DNA of 64,000 nt from JAFAGX01 sp035622175 (GTDB taxonomy: Bacteria > Acidobacteriota > Terriglobia > Terriglobales > Acidobacteriaceae): the NCBI GenBank assembly GCA_035622175.1, contig DASPVV010000138.1, forward strand, positions 59,609 to 123,608, in the 5' to 3' direction. This document shows positions 1 through 9,197 of this stretch, one piece after another. Numbering within the stretch: position 1 is the first letter of the stretch; each line of letters opens with the position of its first letter. The notes beneath the pieces were generated by a model. It saw nothing but the letters and a program-made list of their open reading frames with translations, did not search any database and had not been told where the DNA came from. Made by a program: the position numbers and the translations under genes.

Positions 1-390
1 CACGAAGGTGGTTTCGATCCCGAGCTTGGGCAGCCATTGGCCTAGAAATTTTGCCGCTCCCCCGTAGATATCCTGCTGCGCCACGATATGATCGCCGCTC
101 TTGAGCAAGGCGAGAATGGGGGTGGTGATGGCCGCCATTCCGGATGCAAATAGCAGTGCACGATCGGTTCCTTCCAGTTCCGCGATCGATTGTTCGACCA
201 CCGTGAGCGTGGGGTTGCCATAGCGGGTATAGAACATGTCGGTGGGCGTGGCTCGCAGCTGCTGCTCATTGTCGGTAACTTCAAAGGTGGATGTCTGATA
301 GATTGGCGTGGCCAGAGGTCCATTCTTCTTGCGGAGGTCAACCCCTCCGCGCACGGCTTTCGTCTCCTCGTGGTGCGTCGTCGGTTCCAT
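1..390 (-). CDS. Cys/Met metabolism PLP-dependent enzyme, C-terminus off the window
   Basis: The minus strand is open from an ATG at 390 to the window edge (130 codons) and is cut by the edge. The N-terminus reads MEPTTHHEETKAVRGG, followed by GPLATPIYQTSTF, FYTRYGNPT, LEGTDRALLFASGMAAI and QQDIYGGA. These are hallmark blocks of the cystathionine gamma-synthase / methionine gamma-lyase / O-acylhomoserine sulfhydrylase family (cytosolic, PLP). The PLP lysine lies beyond the edge, so the exact reaction cannot be told. A GGAG sits a few bases before the ATG. It diverges from the SDR gene; thrC and thrB nearby use the same homoserine branch point. Family sure, subtype unknown. Confidence 0.85.
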   Translation of the reverse strand, partial: MEPTTHHEETKAVRGGVDLRKKNGPLATPIYQTSTFEVTDNEQQLRATPTDMFYTRYGNPTLTVVEQSIAELEGTDRALLFASGMAAITTPILALLKSGDHIVAQQDIYGGAAKFLGQWLPKLGIETTFV

Positions 391-483
391 GGCTTCTCCA
401 GGCAAAGAGCTCCTGGTATAGATTCTAGAACTGCTCTCGAGGCTGCAAAAAGGGGGCGGGGCAATTTCTCACGGTCTTGCGTT

Positions 484-489
484 TATAAT
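484..489 (+). promoter_or_regulatory. Putative -10 box of the SDR gene
   Basis: A perfect TATAAT ends ten bases before the ATG at 499, so transcription from it would start within about three bases of the start codon and the mRNA would be almost leaderless. No convincing -35 box and no Shine-Dalgarno sequence is visible. The proposal rests on the hexamer alone. Confidence 0.35.
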
Positions 490-498
490 TCCAGCCCT

Positions 499-1287
499 AT
501 GGATGCAGGCTTAAAGAATAGAGTCGCGCTGGTGGCGGCATCCAGTCAAGGCATCGGGCTCGCCGTCGCCGAAGCGCTGGCGGCGGAGGGATGCCGCATC
601 GCGATGTGCGCCCGCCAGGCAGATGCCTTGCAGGCGGCCGCGGATCAAATCCGAAAACACCACCGCGCCCAAGTGTTCGCCCTGCCGGTCGATGTTACCG
701 ATCCGCGGGGGGTGCATGAATTCGTCCACCAAACGGTAAGCCAATTCGGTGGGATTGACGTCTGCGTCACCAATGCCGGGGGGCCGCCGGCCAAGGGGTT
801 TCTGGCCGCCAGCCTCGAAGACTGGCGTAGCGCGGTGGACGCCAATTTCTTGAGCGTCGTCTATTTTGCGCGGGAAGTGATTCCGCACATGCAGTCCAAG
901 CACTGGGGAAGGATCATCACCATTACCTCGATCAGCACCAAGCAGCCCGTTCCCGACCTCGTGCTTTCAAACGCGGTTCGCGCCGCTGTCGTCGGCCTGG
1001 TCAGGAGCCTGGCCAACGAATTCGGGAAGGATGGCATACTGGTGAACAATGTCGGCCCCGGTTACACCGCGACCCAGCGATTACGGGAACTGGCTCAGCG
1101 CCGGGCTCGAGCCCTCGGCCAATCCGAAAAGGAAGTGGTTGCGGCTTGGGCGGAGGCGACGGCGGTCGAGCGCATCGGTGAGCCGCGGGAGGTGGCCGAT
1201 ACCGTCGTTTGGCTGGCCTCCGAACGCGCCTCCTACGTCACTGGGCAAACCATTCTGGTGGACGGGGGGGCCTACAAGGGGCTTTAA
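499..1287 (+). CDS. Short-chain dehydrogenase/reductase with atypical active site
   Basis: A 262-residue Rossmann-fold SDR of FabG type. It has the nucleotide loop AASSQGIG at residues 13-20, D65-V66 after the third strand, NAGG at 92-95, the active-site serine strand ITITSIS at 140-146, and the C-terminal block SYVTGQTILVDGG. The usual catalytic YxxxK is not there: the aligned stretch is S157-N-A-V-R161, so both Tyr and Lys are replaced. This is also seen in a known subgroup of FabG-like SDRs, so the fold is safe but the chemistry is not. The ATG at 499 was chosen because the SDR domain begins there; the open frame upstream to 190 overlaps the divergent gene and is not SDR-like. Confidence 0.88.
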   Translation: MDAGLKNRVALVAASSQGIGLAVAEALAAEGCRIAMCARQADALQAAADQIRKHHRAQVFALPVDVTDPRGVHEFVHQTVSQFGGIDVCVTNAGGPPAKGFLAASLEDWRSAVDANFLSVVYFAREVIPHMQSKHWGRIITITSISTKQPVPDLVLSNAVRAAVVGLVRSLANEFGKDGILVNNVGPGYTATQRLRELAQRRARALGQSEKEVVAAWAEATAVERIGEPREVADTVVWLASERASYVTGQTILVDGGAYKGL

Positions 1288-1381
1288 GATGGTCGGCGGA
1301 ACTCTAAAACCACGAGAGCCGGTCTGGGGGCCGACGTCTGAGCGAAGTTCGGTGCGGGGTGGTCCATTCCTGCCCTCAAGT

Positions 1382-2713
1382 ATGACGACGATTCGAATGA
1401 TGATGATGATCCTCGTGGCCGGGGCTTCGAGCACCCTGGTCGCCGCCCAAGCTCTGCCTTTCCCCGGTGCGGACGTTGACGAACTCTATCGCCGCCTGCT
1501 TCCGCAGATCGAAAAGATTCCTATGTTCGATCACCACGCCCACCCGGGGTTTGCCGACGATGCGGACGTGGATGCCATGGCGGCGGCGCCCGGCAGCGCC
1601 GCCTTGCGGGAGCGGGACACGAATCCTGAGCTGGTGGCGGCAGCCAAGGCACTTTGGGGATACCCCTACGACGACTTGTCGCCCGAGCACACGCGGTGGC
1701 TGGTGGAAAAAAAGGCCGCGGTCAAGAGGCTGCGCGGAAACCAGTACTTCTCCGACATTCTCGACAAACTGAATATCGAGCAAGGTGTCGCCAACCGTGC
1801 CATGATGGCAGACTACCTCGACCCGAAGCGATTTGTGTGGGTGTTCTTTGCCGATTCCTTCCTGTGGCCGTTCGACAATGCGCGCGAGACTGCCCGGAAT
1901 GCCGATCAACGGGTGTACATGCCTCTGCAGGAGAAGATGCTGCATCGCTGGATGGCGCAGGAAGGTCTTGCCAAGCTGCCGCCGAACTTCAGCGAGTATC
2001 TGGGGTTCGTCAGCCATACCCTCGAGGACAACCAGAAGAAAGGCGCGATCGCCGAGAAATTTGAGGTCGCCTATTTCCGCCCGACCACCTTCTCCGATCC
2101 TACCCTCGAACAAGCCGAAGACATCTACCAGCGGTTGGTTGGGGGCGGGGTTCCGAGCCAACCGGAGTATCGCACCTTTCAGGATTACATGTTTCGGTAC
2201 TTGGTGCGGGAAGGCGGTCGCCTGCATTTGCCCGTGCACATTCATTCGGCGGTCGGCATCGGTGACTACTTCAATTTGTCGGAAAGCAACATTTTGAACT
2301 TGGAAAACATCCTTCGCGATCCCCGCTATCTGAGCACGACGTTCGTGATGATTCACGGCGGCTACCCCTACGATCGCCAGGCAATCTGGCTGGCGTCAGC
2401 CAAGAATGTATACCTGGATACCTCGGAAACGGAGATTCTGCTTTACCCCGCGGAATTTAAAAAATTGCTGAAGCAATACCTCGAAACATTTCCCGAGAAG
2501 ATTACCTTCGGGACCGACTGCTTCCCCTACAACGAAGCCCTCGGGGCCGAAGAGAGCTACTGGCTGGGCGTCCAATCCAGCCGCACAGCCTTGGCCGCCG
2601 CCTTGGCCGAGATGATCTCCGAACGCGAGATCACCGAGGTTCAGGCGCTCGCCATCGCGCACGGATATCTGCACGACAACGCGGTAGGAATCTACCAAGG
2701 GAAGGTGCATTAA
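1382..2713 (+). CDS. Secreted amidohydrolase-2 family metal-dependent hydrolase
   Basis: 443 residues starting MTTIRMMMMILVAGASSTLVAAQA, which is a short basic n-region, a hydrophobic stretch and a plausible signal-peptidase site near residue 22, so export is likely. The mature part has the metal-binding FDHHAH at 49-54, LPVHIHSAVG, FVMIHGGYP and FGTDCFP, in the order expected of TIM-barrel amidohydrolases of the COG2159 / PF04909 type. The substrate is unknown; related proteins include decarboxylases and the N-terminal domain of FluG-like proteins. It lies 94 bases after the SDR stop and one base before the cupin start, suggesting co-transcription. Confidence 0.8.
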   Translation: MTTIRMMMMILVAGASSTLVAAQALPFPGADVDELYRRLLPQIEKIPMFDHHAHPGFADDADVDAMAAAPGSAALRERDTNPELVAAAKALWGYPYDDLSPEHTRWLVEKKAAVKRLRGNQYFSDILDKLNIEQGVANRAMMADYLDPKRFVWVFFADSFLWPFDNARETARNADQRVYMPLQEKMLHRWMAQEGLAKLPPNFSEYLGFVSHTLEDNQKKGAIAEKFEVAYFRPTTFSDPTLEQAEDIYQRLVGGGVPSQPEYRTFQDYMFRYLVREGGRLHLPVHIHSAVGIGDYFNLSESNILNLENILRDPRYLSTTFVMIHGGYPYDRQAIWLASAKNVYLDTSETEILLYPAEFKKLLKQYLETFPEKITFGTDCFPYNEALGAEESYWLGVQSSRTALAAALAEMISEREITEVQALAIAHGYLHDNAVGIYQGKVH

Positions 2714-2714
2714 G

Positions 2715-3152
2715 ATGACAACCCTGAGGGTGAGCGGGATGCCGAAAGGAAAGTCGAAGCCCACGCGCCTCAAGCAGGTGGCAAAGACGGCGGCGCCTCG
2801 TCACATCGCCTGGCGTGCCGTGCCGCTCGAAGATCTCAACCCCCTCTTGCAGCGACACTTTATCGTCGGGCAAGACATTATGTTGGCTCGGGTGCTGCTC
2901 AAGAAAGGTTCGATTGTTCCCGAACACAGTCATGGCAACGAACAAGTGACCTATATTCTGGAAGGTGCTCTGAAATTTTGGATCGATGGCAAGGAGATCG
3001 TTGTCAACGCCGGGGAAGTGCTGACCATCCCTCCCCATATGCCGCACAAAGCCGAGGCCTTGGTGGACACGGTCGACCTGGACGTGTTCCACCCGCCGCG
3101 CGAGGATTGGATCAACAAGACCGATCAGTATTTGCGGGGAGGCGGGTCTTAG
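2715..3152 (+). CDS. Cupin-2 domain protein
   Basis: A 145-residue single-domain cupin starting one base after the amidohydrolase stop. The metal-binding first motif reads HSHGNEQVTYILEG (H, H, E) and the second IPPHMPHKAEA (H). A basic N-terminal extension of about 30 residues (KGKSKPTRLKQ) precedes the barrel. The tight coupling to the amidohydrolase suggests a shared pathway, possibly as a small isomerase or dioxygenase-like enzyme; nothing in the sequence gives the substrate. Confidence 0.8.
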   Translation: MTTLRVSGMPKGKSKPTRLKQVAKTAAPRHIAWRAVPLEDLNPLLQRHFIVGQDIMLARVLLKKGSIVPEHSHGNEQVTYILEGALKFWIDGKEIVVNAGEVLTIPPHMPHKAEALVDTVDLDVFHPPREDWINKTDQYLRGGGS

Positions 3153-3217
3153 CCGCGCTCGATTGTCGCCAGGGGCCAACAGCCAAGCAGAAAGAACCTG
3201 CCATCGCCGAAGACGAA

Positions 3218-4606
3218 ATGACGAACTTGACTGCCTCCGAGCCGTCGGAGATATTGGAACTTCGTTGCATTGGCTGTGGTCTTCGCAACCTCAACCCTGG
3301 CCATCGCTTTCGTTGTTCCGCGTGTGCCGACCTGCTCGAAATCGTTTATCCGGGCTGGACTCGGAGCGACGGAATGCGGGCCACCCAATTCAGCCCGGGC
3401 GCTCTCAAGGCACTCTGGCAAACCCGCCGAAAATCGTTGGCCCCCATGGATCAAAGCGGAGTTTGGCGATTCCGGGAACTGCTGCCAGGTTTTCCCGACG
3501 AGGCCGGGGTCATTTCCCTGCGCGAAGGCAACACTCCCCTCTACGCGCTGCCGTCTTGCGCTCGCGCCGCCGGGGTTGAACAGCTTGTCGCCAAGCACCA
3601 AGGCATGAATCCGACCGGGTCTTTCAAAGACACGGGGATGACGGTGGCCGCATCGGCGGCGCGGCGTGCGGGTTTCCGCTGGGTAGCCTGCGCTTCGACG
3701 GGCAACACTTCGGCTTCCATGGCGGCCTACGCCGCCCGCGCTCAAATGCGCAGTCTGGTGCTGATCCCGGAAGGCAAGGTTTCCTGGGGAAAGCTTTCGC
3801 AGGCCTTGGATTATGGTGCGATCACGATCGAACTCAAAACCGATTTTGACGGCTGCTTGCAAATCCTGAACGAAGTCGTCGACCGTAGGCCGGTTTACCT
3901 TCTGAACTCGGTGAATCCCTACCGCATTGAAGGCCAGAAGACAGCGGCCATTGAGCTTTTGGAACAACTCGACTGGCAGTCTCCCGACCACATCATTGTT
4001 CCGGGAGGCAACCTGGGACACGCTGCGGCGTTGGGGAAGGCCTTGCGCGAGCTCGAGGAGCTCAATTTCATCACCCGGCTGCCCAAAGTCTCGATTATTC
4101 AGGCCGAGGGTGCCAACCCGCTGGTGCGCACCATGCGGGAAACGGGCGGCAGGAAGCTAATTTCTGTGCAAGCCGAAACCGCAGCCAGCGCCATCCGCAT
4201 CGGCAGCCCGGCCTCGTGGAAAAAAGCGGTTCGGGTACTCGAACAAACCGGTGGCACGACGGAGGAGGTCAGTGAGGTGGATATTGCCTGGGCCAAGGCC
4301 CAAATTGGAGCCGACGGAGTCGGATGCGAACCGGCTTCGGCCGTGACTCTGGCGGGGCTCAAGAAACTGGTGAAGGGAGGGTTTGTGAAACCGGGGGAGT
4401 CGGTGGTTTTGATGCTGACCGGACACTTGCTCAAAGACCCGGAATTCACCTTGAAGTTTCATCGCGGTGAATTGTTCGCGGGGAGGGCGCGGGGCAGGGA
4501 AGGCGAGATGCTAGCCTCGCATGAGCGGGCTCCGATCGTGCTCGAAGCGCGCGCGGATGCGGTCCTATCCGTCTTGCAGCAGGCCGAGGATACATCGGAG
4601 GGGTAG
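3218..4606 (+). CDS. thrC: Threonine synthase
   Basis: 462 residues. It converts O-phospho-L-homoserine to L-threonine in the cytosol, using PLP. The N-terminus carries a zinc ribbon (C17-x2-C20, C33-x2-C36) found in one branch of threonine synthases. The PLP lysine lies in GMNPTGSFKDTG (K137), with STGNTSASMAAYAA and the phosphate-binding PGGNLGHAAALGKA following; VGCEPASAV is the C-terminal cofactor loop. The ATG at 3218 gives the zinc ribbon a normal lead-in; the longer open frame to 2978 overlaps the cupin. thrB follows 59 bases later, matching consecutive steps. Confidence 0.94.
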   Translation: MTNLTASEPSEILELRCIGCGLRNLNPGHRFRCSACADLLEIVYPGWTRSDGMRATQFSPGALKALWQTRRKSLAPMDQSGVWRFRELLPGFPDEAGVISLREGNTPLYALPSCARAAGVEQLVAKHQGMNPTGSFKDTGMTVAASAARRAGFRWVACASTGNTSASMAAYAARAQMRSLVLIPEGKVSWGKLSQALDYGAITIELKTDFDGCLQILNEVVDRRPVYLLNSVNPYRIEGQKTAAIELLEQLDWQSPDHIIVPGGNLGHAAALGKALRELEELNFITRLPKVSIIQAEGANPLVRTMRETGGRKLISVQAETAASAIRIGSPASWKKAVRVLEQTGGTTEEVSEVDIAWAKAQIGADGVGCEPASAVTLAGLKKLVKGGFVKPGESVVLMLTGHLLKDPEFTLKFHRGELFAGRARGREGEMLASHERAPIVLEARADAVLSVLQQAEDTSEG

Positions 4607-4665
4607 CAGGCCCCTCCCCACGCAGAAGGGTGCGTTGTTTTGCGTTTTGTTGCTGTACAAAACCC

Positions 4666-5628
4666 ATGCCATCCAGGAAAAGTCGTGATCCCGAGCCGTT
4701 CCACCTCACCCTGCCGGCAACCTCCGCCAATCTGGGTTCTGCCTTCGACGCCGCCGCCCTGGCTTTATCCATCTTTCTCAAGTTGAGGGCCAGAGCCGCT
4801 TCCGAGTTCTCGATCGTCGCCCGCGGCCGGGACCGAGAAGTGTGTGGTCGGCTCGACAACCATCTGATTTTGACTACCTACCGCGAAGTTCTGGAGAAGG
4901 AGCGCAAGCCGCTCGTCTCCCTCGCGCTCCGGATTGAGAATCAGATTCCGATTGGCAAAGGTTGCGGATCCTCTGCGGCCGCCCGTCTGGCCGGAGTCGC
5001 TTTGGCCAATCACTTCGGGGGTTTGCGTTGGTCCGACGATCGCGTCGTGGGAGAAGTAGCCCGCCGCGAGCACCATGCGGACAATGCGGCCGCCTGTTGG
5101 ATGGGCGGTCTGGCCATCACCCGCGTGGCGGCGGATGGGCAAGCCCTGATGGCTTCGATTACGCCGAAAGGAGACTGGCCCTTGTTGCTCGTGATCTCCC
5201 AGGAAGCTCTGCCCACTGAAGAAGCCCGGGGCGTCTTGCCCGAACAATATTCCCGCTCCGACGTGGTCACCAATATTCAGAATTCCATGCTGCTTTTAGC
5301 CGCATTCACCCAAGGTCGCCGGGACTGGCTGGCTTTCGCCCTGGCCGACCGCATCCACCAACCTTATCGATCCACGCTCTGCCCGCTCCTTCCCGCCCTG
5401 CAGTCCTTAACCGGAACCAAAGGAATCGCGGGGGTAGCACTGAGCGGCGCCGGCCCGTCGGTCTTGATCTTCCTCCATCCGCAGTTCAACCCGCAGAACG
5501 CGAGCCGACGCATCCGCGAGCATCTCGAGGCACACGGCCTCAGCGCAGAATTGATCACCACCCGCATCACCAGCCGGGGAGGATCCCCGCGGGCCGGGAA
5601 GCACGGCGCAGCCCTGGGGCCAGGATGA
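4666..5628 (+). CDS. thrB: Homoserine kinase (GHMP family)
   Basis: 320 residues. It phosphorylates homoserine with ATP, supplying the substrate of the upstream threonine synthase. The GHMP signatures are LTLPATSANLGSAFD near residues 14-28, the ATP loop IPIGKGCGSSAAA at 94-106 and the C-terminal GVALSGAGPSVLIF. The ATG at 4666 (MPSRKSRDPE) was preferred to the in-frame one at 4630, which would add a cysteine-rich leader MRCFAFCCCTK unlike the family. The length fits ThrB (about 310). No homoserine dehydrogenase is in view. Confidence 0.9.
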   Translation: MPSRKSRDPEPFHLTLPATSANLGSAFDAAALALSIFLKLRARAASEFSIVARGRDREVCGRLDNHLILTTYREVLEKERKPLVSLALRIENQIPIGKGCGSSAAARLAGVALANHFGGLRWSDDRVVGEVARREHHADNAAACWMGGLAITRVAADGQALMASITPKGDWPLLLVISQEALPTEEARGVLPEQYSRSDVVTNIQNSMLLLAAFTQGRRDWLAFALADRIHQPYRSTLCPLLPALQSLTGTKGIAGVALSGAGPSVLIFLHPQFNPQNASRRIREHLEAHGLSAELITTRITSRGGSPRAGKHGAALGPG

Positions 5629-5697
5629 CCTCCGTTCGCCCCGCATGGCAAGGGGGTCGCTTCTCCGCAAGAGCGGCCACCCTACCCCATCGCTCGA

Positions 5698-6255
5698 TCA
5701 TTGCCGGCTGGCAGGGGGAATGATGCCATTCATGCGCAGGTAGACGGCCATCTGCCCGTAGTGATCGAAAGGATGGGCAAGGGCGACAGTGGCAATTCCA
5801 ATGCGGCTTACCGTCCCTTGGCCAAAAGGACTCTTAATCTGATCGATCTGATTCTGCTCGTTGATACTGCGCATGGCTTTGTGCGCGTAGGCGAACGAGT
5901 CCTTGGCGAATTTCACAATGTCCGCCTTGGTGGTCATCGAACTGGGACCGTTTTCGCCGCCCAGTTCGACCGGTGGCTTTTCCTCGAGCACCGCGGCGGC
6001 AATGATGTAGTTGACTGCAGCCACGTGTTTGACCTGCTCGGCGAAGGTTCGCACTCCCTTGAATTCGCCGTTGGTGGGGGCAAAGGAATACTTCTCTTCC
6101 GGCATGGCCTCGGCTGCGGACACGAATTCCCCCTCAACCTGGCCCACGGCATGGTCCATGATCTCAGAGAGCGTGGGATGCCCCGGCGGTTTGGTTTGGC
6201 CCCAGGAACTTGTGGCCCAGAAGAACACCAGCAGGGAGAGAGCGAACGATTTCAT
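5698..6255 (-). CDS. Secreted DinB-family protein
   Basis: 185 residues from MKSFALSLLVFFWATSSWG, a clear signal peptide with a cleavage site around residue 19-21. The mature part is a four-helix DinB/YfiT-like domain: HAVGQVEGEFVSAAEAMPEEKYSFAP, then TFAEQVKHVAAVNYIIAAA and a C-terminal ALAHPFDHYGQMAVYLRMNGIIPP. The histidines in QVKH, ALAH and DHYGQ fit the usual metal triad. DinB relatives are thiol transferases or unknown metalloenzymes; exported versions are common in Acidobacteria and uncharacterised. An ATG nine bases upstream (6264) is an alternative start. Confidence 0.85.
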   Translation of the reverse strand: MKSFALSLLVFFWATSSWGQTKPPGHPTLSEIMDHAVGQVEGEFVSAAEAMPEEKYSFAPTNGEFKGVRTFAEQVKHVAAVNYIIAAAVLEEKPPVELGGENGPSSMTTKADIVKFAKDSFAYAHKAMRSINEQNQIDQIKSPFGQGTVSRIGIATVALAHPFDHYGQMAVYLRMNGIIPPASRQ

Positions 6256-6294
6256 CCTATGCATGCGAATGACCTCCTTCGGTCGAAACCAGAC

Positions 6295-7566
6295 TTAATC
6301 GCGAACCACCGATGGCGCCAGCTCCAGCTCGTGGGTGGTGAGCCGATAGCGTCGCACGGCGGCTAATCCTATCACCAGCGCCAGCGCCGAGCACAGCAGG
6401 GCCATCGGAACCCCAAGCCGGCTGGCCACTGCGCCCCAGAATGCACTGCCCGCAGCCATGCCACCTTGCAACACCAGCAAGTAGGCGGACAGCGCCCGCG
6501 CTCGCAGTCCGATGGGCGACATGGTCTGGGCGGCAACATTCAAGCAGGCAAGAATTCCGATCCATGCCGTGCCGCTCGCGAACAAGACCGCGCTCAAAGG
6601 TCCGAAGCGGTGCACTTGGCCGGCGGCGAACGTCATCAGCGCGAATACAACGATGGCGAACGACACCACGCCGTCGACCGAAAGCCGGCTGCGCAACCGC
6701 GGCATACAGGCCGCGCCGCCCAGCGCACCCAGTCCAAAGGAGCCGAGGAGCAGACCATAGCCGGTGGCGCCGTGCGGTCGTGCCAGCAAGGGCAGCAAGG
6801 CTAGCAACGAACTTGCTCCCAGGCTGAAGGCGGCAGTGCGGATCAGCACACAGCGCACCACCGCGGCGGTGCGGACGTATCGCAGCCCCATGCCGATCGC
6901 GTCCCGCAGGCTTCCCCTTGCCATGTCTTCCGAAGGGGGGCGTTTCCAGCGATACAGGAACAAGATCACCCCGAAAAATGAAGCTGCATTGAGCAAAAAG
7001 GCCGTTCCCGAACCCGCCAGCGTGATGACGAGTCCTCCCAAAGCGGGACCGAGGGCACGGGCGACATTGAACCCAACCGAATTCAAGGCGACAGCCGATG
7101 CGTGTTGTCTGGGGGAAACAATCTCTGGCGTGATGGCCTGCCAAGCGGGATCGTTCATCACCGCCCCGAGTCCCAACAGGAAGGTGAACAGCAGCAGGAT
7201 CCACGGAGTCATGTGTTCGAGCAAGGTGACGACCCCGAGCAGCGCCGCAGCGACGACCATCCAGGCTTGCGTAATCAGCAGCAACCGGCGGCGATCCACC
7301 ATGTCGGCCAGGGCACCCGCAGGAAGCATAACCAGAAACACTGGCATGGTGGACGCCGCCTGCACCAGGCTTACCATCAGCGGAGACATGGTGAGCTGGG
7401 TCATCAACCAGCCTGCGCCCACATTTTGCATCCAGGTCCCGACGTAAGAAATCACGGCGGCGACCCAAAGCGAGCGAAACAGCGGTTCCCGCAACGGCGC
7501 CCACGGGGACGCTTCCTGTCGAGGCGCGAGATTCGTCGACAGCGGCGGGTGAACCGTATCTCTCAT
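6295..7566 (-). CDS. MFS transporter, EntS/MFS_3-like exporter
   Basis: 423 residues, about twelve hydrophobic segments and a short soluble head (EASPWAPLREPLFRSLWVAAVISYVGTWMQNVGAGWLMTQL). The loop LADMVDRRRLLL is the MFS motif between TM2 and TM3, and NDPAWQAITPEIV and SVGFNVARALGPALGG are typical of the MFS_3 branch that includes the enterobactin exporter EntS and acetyltransferase-fused relatives. It probably exports a small molecule by proton antiport; the substrate is not deducible. It ends 40 bases upstream of the DinB start on the same strand and starts 2 bases from the stop of the APC permease. Confidence 0.85.
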   Translation of the reverse strand: MRDTVHPPLSTNLAPRQEASPWAPLREPLFRSLWVAAVISYVGTWMQNVGAGWLMTQLTMSPLMVSLVQAASTMPVFLVMLPAGALADMVDRRRLLLITQAWMVVAAALLGVVTLLEHMTPWILLLFTFLLGLGAVMNDPAWQAITPEIVSPRQHASAVALNSVGFNVARALGPALGGLVITLAGSGTAFLLNAASFFGVILFLYRWKRPPSEDMARGSLRDAIGMGLRYVRTAAVVRCVLIRTAAFSLGASSLLALLPLLARPHGATGYGLLLGSFGLGALGGAACMPRLRSRLSVDGVVSFAIVVFALMTFAAGQVHRFGPLSAVLFASGTAWIGILACLNVAAQTMSPIGLRARALSAYLLVLQGGMAAGSAFWGAVASRLGVPMALLCSALALVIGLAAVRRYRLTTHELELAPSVVRD

Positions 7567-7567
7567 A

Positions 7568-9058
7568 TCAGTGGGTGGAGAGCCTCTCGGCCTCGGCGCA
7601 GACCCTTTCAGGAAAGGGCCACTCCTGATTTCGCCAGGAGCGCGCCAGGTACAGGGCCACTCCGCTCAGCAAAATCACGAGGGCATAGCCGATTTGGATG
7701 AAGGATTTGGCGCGAACCATCAAAATGAACACGAACCCAAAGGATGCGACCAGCGCGGGCACCGGATAGCACCACATGCGGAAGGGTCGGGCGAGATCAG
7801 GACGGCCACTGCGCAGCACGATCAATCCCACGGCCTGCACCAGAAATTGCAGCGCGATGCGAATCACCACCAAGGCGCTAATCACAGCCGCCAAAGAGAG
7901 AAAACAGAACAGCGCCGCAACTCCCGAGAGCGCCAGCAGCGAGACATAGGGGAAGCGTCCTTGGGGATGAACCCGAGCGAACGCCTGGAAATAATTGGCG
8001 TCGAGCGCGGCCGCGTACGGTACGCGCGAGTAGCCGAGCAGCAGCGAGAATACCGAGGCGAAGGCCGTCCACATCACCAGCCCGGTCACCAGGCGGGCGG
8101 CCCAGGACCCGTAAATCCTCTGCATAAAGATGGACACCACATAGAGTCCTCGGTTGTCGTGTCCGGTGGCGATCATTTCCTGCCAAGGCACCACGCCGAG
8201 GATGCTGAGGTTCATCACCAGGTATAGACAACCCACCAGCAAAATAGATAGCAGGATGGCGCGGGGTATCGTTTTGACTGGTTCTTTGACCTCATCCCCG
8301 AGGAAGGCAACGTTGTAATAACCCCAATAATCGTACGTGCCGATCAGCATAGAGGACCCAAGGCCCAGCCAAAAGGCGCGCGAGAGATGAAACGCACCCG
8401 GGGGAAAGCTGAAGGCTCGGTGGGCATCGAAGTGGGTGAGACCGGAGATAATAATCCATCCCATGGTTCCCAACACCCCTGCCAGGAGTAACTTGGACAT
8501 CCGACTGATACTCGTAATCTTTCGGTACAAGAGCAGGGTAGCCAGGAGGATGACTCCGATGGCGAGAAATGTCGTGCCCGAGGCTCGCCAATGCATTTCG
8601 AAGCGTCCGATGAGCGGAACCGGCACGGCCCCGGCGCCGCTGACGTAGGGAATCTCGAGGCGAGGCCACAAATAGGCGGCGTAACCTGCGAGTCCCAGCG
8701 CTCCCGATGCGATCGAGAGGGGAGCGCTGAAGGAGAGCTGCCAGATGAAGAGAAAGGAAACCAGGCGCCCCCAGCGCTTGGGACCATAGATCTCGCGCAA
8801 GTATCCGTAAGATCCTCCCGAATGCGGCATAGACGCTCCGAGCTCCGCCCAGACCATGCCATCGCACATGGCGAACATCGCGCCGAAGATCCAGCCCAGC
8901 ATGGCTTGCGGTCCGCCCATGGCGCTCACCATGAGAGGCATGGTGATAAAAGGGCCGACTCCGATCATGTCGATCATATTGAGCGCCGTGGCGCCGGTTA
9001 GGCTGAGGCCACGGATCAGTGGTGGGCGAAGGGAATCGGGCTGTTGCACAGAGGCCAT
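7568..9058 (-). CDS. Amino acid permease (APC superfamily)
   Basis: 496 residues from MASVQQPDSLRPPLIRGLSLTGATALNMIDMIGVGPFITMPLMV, the unwound TM1 of LeuT-fold APC transporters, followed by WAELGASMPHSGGSYGYLREIYGP in TM2-TM3, itself an APC signature. About twelve membrane segments follow. Related permeases take up amino acids or polyamines by proton symport. The ATG at 9058 is chosen because the in-frame extension upstream is arginine-rich and unlike the family. It is translationally close to the MFS gene downstream, so the two are likely in one transcript. Confidence 0.87.
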   Translation of the reverse strand: MASVQQPDSLRPPLIRGLSLTGATALNMIDMIGVGPFITMPLMVSAMGGPQAMLGWIFGAMFAMCDGMVWAELGASMPHSGGSYGYLREIYGPKRWGRLVSFLFIWQLSFSAPLSIASGALGLAGYAAYLWPRLEIPYVSGAGAVPVPLIGRFEMHWRASGTTFLAIGVILLATLLLYRKITSISRMSKLLLAGVLGTMGWIIISGLTHFDAHRAFSFPPGAFHLSRAFWLGLGSSMLIGTYDYWGYYNVAFLGDEVKEPVKTIPRAILLSILLVGCLYLVMNLSILGVVPWQEMIATGHDNRGLYVVSIFMQRIYGSWAARLVTGLVMWTAFASVFSLLLGYSRVPYAAALDANYFQAFARVHPQGRFPYVSLLALSGVAALFCFLSLAAVISALVVIRIALQFLVQAVGLIVLRSGRPDLARPFRMWCYPVPALVASFGFVFILMVRAKSFIQIGYALVILLSGVALYLARSWRNQEWPFPERVCAEAERLSTH

Positions 9059-9197
9059 AAACCGGCGTCGGTCAGAGGTTCGGAACCTCGGGCCCGAGTC
9101 GACCGCAAACCCGGAATTGGGGAACCGCGGTCTTCGGCGAGAACGCCGCGCGTCGGGCCGTCCTCGGATCAGTCGAAGGCGAACTGCCGAGCCATTT

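Noticed and set aside
42..464. Minus-strand open frame of about 140 codons over the first gene
   Set aside because: It is in a different frame from the PLP enzyme, which runs to the edge, and shows no family resemblance.
1376..2356. Long antisense frame of 326 codons over the amidohydrolase
   Set aside because: Shadow of the plus-strand gene, with no domain.
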